From contig JAHFPR010000026.1 in the NCBI GenBank assembly GCA_023269645.1, positions 2,009 to 13,507 of the forward strand: a stretch of DNA of 11,499 nt, in the 5' to 3' direction. Under the pieces are notes generated by a model. That model saw only the letters and a program-made list of their open reading frames with translations. It searched no databases and was not told where the DNA came from. Shown here piece by piece: positions 5,821 to 10,695 of this stretch. A program made the position numbers and the translations under genes. This DNA is from Alphaproteobacteria bacterium. Lineage in GTDB: Bacteria; Pseudomonadota; Alphaproteobacteria; Rickettsiales; UBA8987. Every line of letters starts with the position of its first letter. The stretch's first letter is position 1.

Positions 5821-6949
5821 ATCCCTGGCACATATCAATGCTGCACAGCTGCTTGGAAATCTTGAAGTTTCCGGCTTTATCGAGGATGCAGTGGATACCG
5901 AGAATTTCGTGCTTTCGCGGCAGCAGGAGAAGGAGCTTCCGCTCTATCTCCGCGCGCTGGCGGGGGTAGGGGCGTTCATCGCTTCCGGCTGTTTCATCGG
6001 GTTCCTTTCGGCGGCGGATATTATCAGCTACCGGCAGGAGAGCGGGCTGATCGCCTGGGGGCTGGTTTTCGTGGCGGCGGCGATGCTGCTTCAGCGGCTG
6101 TCCGGCAACCTGCATGATACCGTCCGGCACAGTTTCCTGATGCAATCCTCCTTCGCCGCGATGGCGGTGGGGAAATCCCTGTTTGTGTTCGGCACGGCGC
6201 AGGCAATGGATTCCGGCTGGGGGGCGACCTTCGCGCTGCTCACTATTACGGCGGCGACCTACCATGTCTACCGTATGTCTATTGACCGCTTCCTCTCCTC
6301 GCTGGGGGTACTTATCTCCGTGCTTGTCAATATCCTCCACGCCAGCTATCTGCCGGAGAACATATGGCAAATGGCCTTCAACGGCTTCTTCCTGATGCAG
6401 CTTGCCGGAACCGCGCTGTTGTTCACATCCGGCAGGATACGCAGTGATTATGTGCCGCTCGCCTATGCCTTCGCCTTCTCCCTGGCTGCCAGCGCACTGG
6501 CACTCGCCATGTCGGATAGTTTCGCGCATTGGGGGCGTTACGGGCAGGAAAAGCATCTGCTTGAACCCGTTTTCGCCGCGCTGGCACTGGCAGGCGGTTT
6601 GATCGCTCTTATCGGGTGGGCGGCAGGGGATATGCGGAAACTCCGCTCGGAGCCGTTGATGCTCGCTTCCGCCGGGGCGATGCTGCTGGGGACGATTTCC
6701 GCGCCGGGCATTCTGCTTTCCATCGGTTTCCTGACCCTGGGCTATGCGCGGCACGAGCGGCTGATGGTCTCGCTGGGCGCGGTGCTCCTGCCCGTGTTCC
6801 TGTTCTTCTATTACTATAATCTCCATGTATCGCTGATGGAGAAATCCGCCATCCTCATCGGCAGTGGCGTGGTGTTGCTGGCGGGAAGATATTACCTGAA
6901 ATGCAAGGGCTGGAACAAGGAAGGAGGCACGTCATGCGTACAAAAATAA
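5813..6949 (+). CDS. DUF4401 multi-spanning membrane protein
   Basis: This 378-residue protein has a short polar N-terminus (to about residue 46) followed by many hydrophobic segments, roughly ten or more. The C-terminal part, YYYNLHVSLMEKSAILIGSG then VVLLAGRYYL, is the hallmark of DUF4401 (YYYxLxxxLxxKSxxLxxSGxxLLxxR). Its ATG overlaps the DUF2157 stop by 8 bp, and its own end overlaps the next gene by 16 bp, so translation is probably coupled. Its function is unknown, and partnership with the neighbouring DUF2157 and GDYXXLXY proteins is inferred. Confidence 0.9.
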   Translation: MHKSLAHINAAQLLGNLEVSGFIEDAVDTENFVLSRQQEKELPLYLRALAGVGAFIASGCFIGFLSAADIISYRQESGLIAWGLVFVAAAMLLQRLSGNLHDTVRHSFLMQSSFAAMAVGKSLFVFGTAQAMDSGWGATFALLTITAATYHVYRMSIDRFLSSLGVLISVLVNILHASYLPENIWQMAFNGFFLMQLAGTALLFTSGRIRSDYVPLAYAFAFSLAASALALAMSDSFAHWGRYGQEKHLLEPVFAALALAGGLIALIGWAAGDMRKLRSEPLMLASAGAMLLGTISAPGILLSIGFLTLGYARHERLMVSLGAVLLPVFLFFYYYNLHVSLMEKSAILIGSGVVLLAGRYYLKCKGWNKEGGTSCVQK

Positions 6950-7419
6950 TGGTTATGCTGGGAGTGCTGGCACTGGCGTTCCTCAACTATGGCATCTACC
7001 AGAAAGAACAGGTGAAGGCGGCAGGGGAAACGGTGTTGCTGGAGCTTGCGCCCGTGGATCCGCGCTCATTGATGCAGGGGGATTATATGCGCCTGCGCTA
7101 TGCCATCGAGCGTTCCGTGAACAAGCCTTCCTTCGATAAAAAGCGTGGCGATATGGTCATCCGCCCCGATGCGGAGGGGATCGGGCACTTCGTTCGCATC
7201 CACGGGGATGAAACGCTGGCGCAAGGCGAAAAACTGCTGCATTTCCATAACAGCTACGGCCAGTTCCGCATCGTACCCGATTCTTTCATGTTCCAGGAAG
7301 GCCAGGCGGAATATTATCGGCGCGCAAAATACGGTGTGTTCAAGTTCGACGGGCAGGGGAACCATATTCTCGTGGGGCTGGCGGGGGAAGATCGCACCAC
7401 CCTCCATCCGGCAGAGTAA
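6934..7419 (+). CDS. GDYXXLXY-domain membrane-anchored protein
   Basis: The 161-residue product has one N-terminal hydrophobic segment (about residues 4-20), then an extracytoplasmic-type domain starting with VLLELAPVDPRSLMQGDYMRLRY (split as 34-46 and 47-56). It contains the defining GDYxxLxY motif. ATG at 6934 is chosen because AAGGAGGCAC lies just before it; an upstream in-frame ATG at 6901 lacks such a site and would add 11 polar residues before the membrane segment. It closes the DUF2157-DUF4401 operon. The motif is usually found in proteins encoded in exactly this context; no activity is established that I can name. Confidence 0.9.
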   Translation: MRTKIMVMLGVLALAFLNYGIYQKEQVKAAGETVLLELAPVDPRSLMQGDYMRLRYAIERSVNKPSFDKKRGDMVIRPDAEGIGHFVRIHGDETLAQGEKLLHFHNSYGQFRIVPDSFMFQEGQAEYYRRAKYGVFKFDGQGNHILVGLAGEDRTTLHPAE

Positions 7420-7500
7420 GCACGATGTTCAAAAGCAGCTATGTCAATCGTTTAGGGGTTGGATTTCCCAAGCATCCGTAATAAGCAAATATTTCTGCCG

Positions 7501-7839
7501 TTACGCTTGCGGGTGCTGGGTGATCCATTCGCGCAAGATAGTGTTGATACGGGACTGCCAGCCTTTGCCACTGGCGCGGAAAGTGTCCAGCACTTCGGCA
7601 TCCATGCGTAACGTCGCGTTCACCTTCGGGCGGTCTTTCTTTGGCCTTCCACGCACACGGGAAGCGGTGAATTCCGAAAGTGCCTGCATCTGTTCAGGTG
7701 AAAGAATATCCTTCACGTTCACGCGCTCCATGCCATCCCGCTCCTTGGTGGTGACAGGGCGGGCGGTATCGGCATCAGGTGTATACCCCACGGTAACGCC
7801 GTTACTGGCGGTGAAGTCTTTAGCTGATTTCTTTTTCAT
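7501..7839 (-). CDS. brnA: BrnA-type antitoxin (type II toxin-antitoxin)
   Basis: BrnA neutralises the BrnT ribonuclease and represses the shared promoter. The 112-residue protein has a basic, probably disordered N-terminus, then SRVRGRPKKDRPKVNATLR (60-78). A C-terminal ribbon-helix-helix domain follows (about 72-107, KVNATLRMDAEVLDTFRASG then WQSRINTILREWI), as in BrnA. ATG at 7839 is chosen over the GTG/ATG-like extension at 7860 because AAGGAAATGGT precedes it. It overlaps the toxin gene by 20 bp, with the toxin first as usual for brnTA. Confidence 0.85.
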   Translation of the reverse strand: MKKKSAKDFTASNGVTVGYTPDADTARPVTTKERDGMERVNVKDILSPEQMQALSEFTASRVRGRPKKDRPKVNATLRMDAEVLDTFRASGKGWQSRINTILREWITQHPQA

Positions 7840-8098
7840 ACCATTTCCTTTCTCTGGCATTAGCCTTGCGGAGCGAGATTACCCGGATATTGCGGCCTCG
7901 CAGCGTCCACACCATGACGTGCAGGCGACTCTGGATCATGCCGTAGCTTATGTAACGTGCTTCGCCATAATCCTGCCGCTTGTCCTGCTCCGTAATGGCG
8001 GTTTTCCATGCGAAGCCTTCCGAAGCATCCAGGCCGAACCCGCGGGATTTATCCGTTTTGTTCCGCCCGCTCTTGCCTGGATCAAACTCGTACCCCAT
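7820..8098 (-). CDS. brnT: BrnT-type ribonuclease toxin
   Basis: BrnT is a RelE-like mRNA-cleaving toxin. Residues 1-14 (MGYEFDPGKSGRNK) match the family start (FEWDPxKxxxNxxKH), and the end, RNIRVISLRKANARERKWYE (69-88), matches the conserved basic C-terminal strand with the RxISxR residues. The GEARYISYG segment (45-53) matches the middle strand. The start is taken at ATG 8098; a longer TTG start at 8134 adds residues not seen in the family. The KHG/KHGI motif normally following the first helix is replaced by TDKSRG, so the usual His is absent. Toxin activity is therefore uncertain, though the Arg-rich end is intact. Confidence 0.78.
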   Translation of the reverse strand: MGYEFDPGKSGRNKTDKSRGFGLDASEGFAWKTAITEQDKRQDYGEARYISYGMIQSRLHVMVWTLRGRNIRVISLRKANARERKWYEKEIS

Positions 8099-8216
8099 AT
8101 ATTTATTGCTACAGCAAAAAATAGAAAAAGGCAAGGATTATTCGCTGTAGCGGGAAATGCTTCTGCTTTTGAGTTGCAGGCTGTACGTGCTATGCATAGG
8201 AACGATAGCGCGACAG

Positions 8217-8246
8217 AAAATCCAGTAAAATCCGGCGGAATCCGGT
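8217..8246. repeat. Three imperfect 10-bp direct repeats upstream of brnT
   Basis: AAAATCCAGT, AAAATCCGGC and GGAATCCGGT follow one another without gaps at 8217-8246, about 120 bp upstream of the brnT start. They could be binding sites for the BrnA ribbon-helix-helix protein, which typically binds repeated sites, or simple tandem duplication. The ~220-bp stretch 8099-8322 has no other gene that I can support. Confidence 0.45.
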
Positions 8247-8263
8247 AAAGCTATTTCTCTTCC

Positions 8264-8310
8264 GCTGCTACCTGGAGCATTTTTGGAGGCAGGTAGCTGA
8301 GCAGCTACCT
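8264..8310. repeat. Alternative hairpins downstream of tRNA-Pro
   Basis: GCTACCT (near 8265) can pair with AGGTAGC (8291-8297). The same AGGTAGCTG arm can instead pair with CAGCTACCT (8302-8310), giving a tight 8-9-bp hairpin. On the minus strand this lies just after the tRNA 3' end. There is no T-run on either side, so it is not a classical intrinsic terminator; a processing or alternative-pairing role is possible. Confidence 0.5.
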
Positions 8311-8322
8311 ATTGAAAGAAAC

Positions 8323-8400
<78 letters not shown>

Positions 8401-8405
8401 CGTTT

Positions 8406-8430
8406 CTTCTCCCGCTATCAGCGGGAGAAG
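8406..8430. repeat. Perfect 11-bp hairpin just upstream of tRNA-Pro
   Basis: Arms CTTCTCCCGCT (8406-8416) and AGCGGGAGAAG (8420-8430) are perfectly complementary around the triloop ATC. The hairpin lies 6 bp upstream of the tRNA 5' end in the direction of transcription. If transcribed, it would form in the tRNA precursor leader. Neither strand shows a T-run, so a terminator is unlikely. Confidence 0.65.
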
Positions 8431-8480
8431 CAAGATACACATCCCTCCGTGATTGGCAAGCATATTGCACATTATTCGGC

Positions 8481-8655
8481 ATTGTCCATTCACAATGGGT
8501 ACGTGTCATGCCAGCGAAAGCTGGCATCCAGCCCCGGCATTCGCCGGGATAAACTCCAGCCGCGTCTGCGGCGGAATAGCTGGTTTTCAGCGGCGTAGAC
8601 ACGCCGCTGCTGGATTCCAGCCTTCGCTGGAATGACAAGAATTTTAGTGGACAAT
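8481..8655. repeat. Composite repeat: five tetraloop hairpins nested in outer inverted repeats
   Basis: ATTGTCCA (8481-8488) pairs with TGGACAAT (8648-8655). Inside them TGTCAT (8504-8509) pairs with ATGACA (8632-8637). Five successive hairpins follow: TGCCAGC-GAAA-GCTGGCA (8509-8526), CCCGGC-ATTC-GCCGGG (8533-8548), GCCGC-GTCT-GCGGC (8559-8572), CAGCGGCGT/ACGCCGCTG with loop AGAC (8588-8609), and ATTCCAGC/GCTGGAAT with loop CTTC (8614-8633). All have 4-nt loops. This appears to be a mosaic of palindromic elements, or a MITE-like unit, filling the 345-bp gap between tRNA-Pro and the lysis genes. No gene is supported in the gap. Confidence 0.85.
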
Positions 8656-8743
8656 ACCAAATATTCCGCCCCGGTGCACTTCCGGACACAGTATTTTCGC
8701 GGTAGCCTTAAGAATAAGAGGCCACCATCAGGGAGAAAACATT

Positions 8744-9403
8744 ATGCCGGATGCAATATCGCCGCGCGGAATACGGAACAATAATCCCGGAAACATCCGC
8801 ATCACCAGGGATAAATGGCAGGGGTTGGCGGAACAGCAGAACGATAAGGAATTCTTTATGTTCAGCGCGCCGGAATGGGGTATCCGCGCGATGGCGCGCA
8901 TCCTCATCCGGCATCAGGATGTGGACGGGTGCACCTCCATCGCCGGGCACATAACGCGCTATGCGCCACCTTCGGAGAATAATACGGAAGCCTATATCGT
9001 GGAAGCCTGCCTCGCCACGCAGTTTGCGCGCGATCAGGTGCTGGATGTACATCACTATCCCCATTGTCGCCCGCTGGTGGAGGCCATCATCCGGCGCGAG
9101 AACGGCCAGCAGCCCTATAGCGATGCGGTGATTGACAGGGCACTGGCACTGGCCGGAGTGCTTCCGCCCGCGAAGCCGCTCTCCGCATCGCGCACACTCA
9201 GGGGTGCAAAACTGGCGGCGGGGAGCACAATCGGCACGGCACTGGCGGGCGCGCTTGAACCCATCGCAAAGGCGCAGGATAGCCTGAGTTCCCTCGCGCA
9301 GATTCTTCCGGCAGCGCGGTGGGCACTGCTCGCGCTTGTGCTGGCGGGGGTGGGGATCACCGCCTACGCCCGCATGGATGACGCAAAACGGAGGCTTACA
9401 TGA
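8744..9403 (+). CDS. Phage P5-like structural/muralytic protein with C-terminal membrane anchor
   Basis: Residues 8-140 contain the pattern RGIRNNNPGNIR, W-x-G, FFMFSAPEWGIRAM and ITRYAPPSENNTEAYI. It is typical of the phage domain commonly annotated as structural protein P5, regarded as a lysozyme-like, peptidoglycan-acting fold. A linker follows, then one hydrophobic segment at about 191-209 with a basic tail, so the protein is probably membrane-anchored like some phage endolysins or holin fusions. AGGGAGAA precedes the ATG. The gene overlaps the next by 4 bp (ATGA). With two small spanin-like genes after it, the likely role is host-wall degradation during lysis. Enzyme activity is inferred. 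Confidence 0.78.
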   Translation: MPDAISPRGIRNNNPGNIRITRDKWQGLAEQQNDKEFFMFSAPEWGIRAMARILIRHQDVDGCTSIAGHITRYAPPSENNTEAYIVEACLATQFARDQVLDVHHYPHCRPLVEAIIRRENGQQPYSDAVIDRALALAGVLPPAKPLSASRTLRGAKLAAGSTIGTALAGALEPIAKAQDSLSSLAQILPAARWALLALVLAGVGITAYARMDDAKRRLT

Positions 9404-9639
9404 TGGTCGCGCTTATCGCGCGCTGGATGAGCACGAAGCTAGCACTTGCCGGTGGCTACATCCTGCTGGCACTCACCGTGGCGGTTTCGCTGCGGCAGGC
9501 AGGCAGGCGCACGGAGCAGATGGATGCATTCCGGAAAACCCTGAACGCCGTGGAGGATAAAAATGCGATTACCACTGATATTGGCCGCCTTCCTGATAGT
9601 GCTGTGCGCAAGCGCCTGCGCGTCTGGACGCGGGATTGA
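9400..9639 (+). CDS. Rz-like inner-membrane spanin candidate
   Basis: The 79-residue product has an N-terminal transmembrane segment (about 14-31, LALAGGYILLALTVAVSL), then a charged periplasmic helix (RQAGRRTEQMDAFRKTLNAV). It ends in a RLPDSAVRKRLRVWTRD tail, which matches a type frequent in prophage lysis regions of Alphaproteobacteria. It starts in a 4-bp overlap with the P5-like gene, or at the next ATG, 9403. Its 3' part overlaps the following lipoprotein gene by 77 bp in another frame, the classic Rz/Rz1 arrangement. Identification rests on architecture and context. Confidence 0.68.
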   Translation: MMVALIARWMSTKLALAGGYILLALTVAVSLRQAGRRTEQMDAFRKTLNAVEDKNAITTDIGRLPDSAVRKRLRVWTRD

Positions 9640-9751
9640 TTACTGCGCCATCGCCGCGCCCATTTACCTCCATCAGCAGGACAGGCTGACGGAAGACACG
9701 GCGCGCCAGGTGCTGGTGCACAATGAAACGTGGAGAAGGGAGTGCGGGTGA
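9563..9751 (+). CDS. Rz1-like outer-membrane lipoprotein spanin candidate
   Basis: The 62-residue product begins with a lipoprotein-type signal (MRLPLILAAFLIVLCASAC), with Cys19 as the probable lipidated residue. The mature part is short: IDYCAIAAPIYLHQQDRLTE, then DTARQVLVHNETWRREC. The closing pattern (A-x-P-I-x ... LT-x-x-T-ARQ-x-L-x-HN-E-x-W) recurs in small prophage lipoproteins. A strong GGAGGAT site precedes the ATG, and the gene begins inside the Rz-like gene in a different frame. It would act as the outer-membrane half of a spanin complex. It is the last gene of the lysis cassette. Confidence 0.72.
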   Translation: MRLPLILAAFLIVLCASACASGRGIDYCAIAAPIYLHQQDRLTEDTARQVLVHNETWRRECG

Positions 9752-9769
9752 GTGGAATGCCAGTGAGCT

Positions 9770-10216
9770 TCAGCTTGCCGCGAGCAGCACCTTGATTTCT
9801 TCCAGCCCGTGCAGGATTTTCTTCAGGCGGTTGATGTCCTTGCGGTTGAAATCTTGCACATTATCCGAGTTCGCGGCCTGTGGCTGCGCGAGGGCATCAA
9901 ACATGATGGGCTGGCTGGTGGCTTCCTGCTTCTTTTCTTTCAGGTGTTTCTGCGCGCCCTTGATGGTGAAGCCGCGCTCATAGAGCAGGGATTTTATTTC
10001 GCGGATGAGATCAATATCCACCGGGCGGTAGTAGCGATGCCCGCCGCGACGCTTGTGCGGTTTGATTTGCGGGAATTTGCTTTCCCAGAAACGCAGCACG
10101 TGGGGGGGGAGGGCGATCTCCGCCGCCACTTCGCCGATGGTGCGGAAGGCCGAGGCCGATTTGGGGTTGTTCTGAAGCTCTTCTTGCGAGGATAACGGGG
10201 CGGCAGAGGTTTCCAC
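9770..10216 (-). CDS. MerR-family transcriptional regulator
   Basis: Residues 24-72 form a winged-helix MerR domain. Its first half is FRTIGEVAAEIALPPHVLRF, and the wing RRGGHRYYRPVDIDLI follows. A dimerisation region (73-95, IREIKSLLYERGFTIKGAQKHL) and a C-terminal helix with charged heptads (about 122-146) complete the 148-residue protein. It lacks the metal-binding cysteines of MerR/CueR, so the signal is unknown. A MerR gene directly downstream of ihfA is standard in Alphaproteobacteria. The start is GTG at 10216 with AAGGAAA upstream. It is probably cotranscribed with ihfA, from which it is separated by only about 35 bp. Confidence 0.92.
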   Translation of the reverse strand: METSAAPLSSQEELQNNPKSASAFRTIGEVAAEIALPPHVLRFWESKFPQIKPHKRRGGHRYYRPVDIDLIREIKSLLYERGFTIKGAQKHLKEKKQEATSQPIMFDALAQPQAANSDNVQDFNRKDINRLKKILHGLEEIKVLLAAS

Positions 10217-10251
10217 TGAAAATTTCCTTATGCGGTAAGGGGCGGGATGTG

Positions 10252-10539
10252 TTACGAGTTAACGCGCCGTGTCAAAATATTAGAGGCGTGGAAGGTGATG
10301 ACTTTTCGGGCAGAAATCGGCACTTCCTTCTTGGTTTTCGGATTGCGCCCGACGCGCTGTTTTTTCTGCCGCACCTTGAATGTGCCGAAGGAGGAGAGCT
10401 TCACCGATTCGTCTTTTTCCAGCGCGACGAGGATTTCCTCGATTACCGCATCCACGATTTCTCCGGATTCGGCATGGGAAAGCCCCAGCTCCTGATAGAT
10501 GGAATTGGCAAGGTCGGCGCGTGTGATGGTTTCAGCCAT
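10252..10539 (-). CDS. ihfA: Integration host factor subunit alpha
   Basis: IHF-alpha forms a heterodimer with IHF-beta that bends DNA sharply in replication, recombination and transcription. The 95-residue protein has the full DNABII fold: helices from ITRADLANSIYQELGL, the core VKLSSFGTFKV (46-56), and the arm tip RVGRNPKTK (62-70) with Pro67, the intercalating residue. The opening TRADLA..IYQELGLS favours the alpha subunit over IHF-beta or HU. AGGAGAG precedes the ATG. It lies between fabH and merR as in many Alphaproteobacteria. Confidence 0.94.
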   Translation of the reverse strand: MAETITRADLANSIYQELGLSHAESGEIVDAVIEEILVALEKDESVKLSSFGTFKVRQKKQRVGRNPKTKKEVPISARKVITFHASNILTRRVNS

Positions 10540-10563
10540 GATGTTATCTCTCCTGTTCTTGCA

Positions 10564-10592
10564 AGTTTAATACCATGCTGCAATGCAGTCAA
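10564..10592 (-). promoter_or_regulatory. Putative ihfA promoter
   Basis: On the minus strand TTGACT (10587-10592), a 17-bp spacer and TAAACT (10564-10569) lie 25-50 bp upstream of the ihfA ATG. With the large palindrome between fabH and this point, ihfA-merR may have their own transcription start, not only read-through from fabH. The -10 match is only moderate. Confidence 0.4.
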
Positions 10593-10625
10593 GAGGGTTT
10601 TAAGGTTGTTTTTGAGGTAGATAAT

Positions 10626-10692
10626 TGTCATCCTGAGCCGTAGGCGAAGGATCCCCCGCCGCAGGAGATCCTTCACTGCGTTCAGGATGACA
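10626..10692. repeat. Palindromic repeat between fabH and ihfA
   Basis: Outer arms TGTCATCCTGAGC (10626-10638) and GTTCAGGATGACA (10680-10692) and inner arms GAAGGATC (10646-10653) and GATCCTTC (10667-10674) form one long cruciform-capable element. It ends 4 bp from the fabH stop codon. The TCATCCTGA/TCAGGATGA core is a common dispersed repeat in several bacterial genomes. It may act as a 3' stabilising hairpin or partial terminator for fabH. Confidence 0.85.
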
Positions 10693-10695
10693 GGA

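Noticed and set aside
4867..6826. Two long minus-strand open frames (4867-5838 and 5792-6826) opposite the membrane operon
   Set aside because: They are antisense shadows of DUF2157 and DUF4401, with His/Gln/Arg/Gly-rich composition and no recognisable domain.
7145..8248. A 367-codon plus-strand frame crossing the end of the GDYXXLXY gene and the brnTA genes
   Set aside because: It overlaps three recognised genes and its translation has no domain logic; it is an out-of-frame reading.
8291..8310. Rho-independent terminator for tRNA-Pro
   Set aside because: The hairpin is good but neither side has a T-run.
8481..8655. CRISPR-like array
   Set aside because: The hairpins differ from one another and are not regularly spaced direct repeats with unique spacers.
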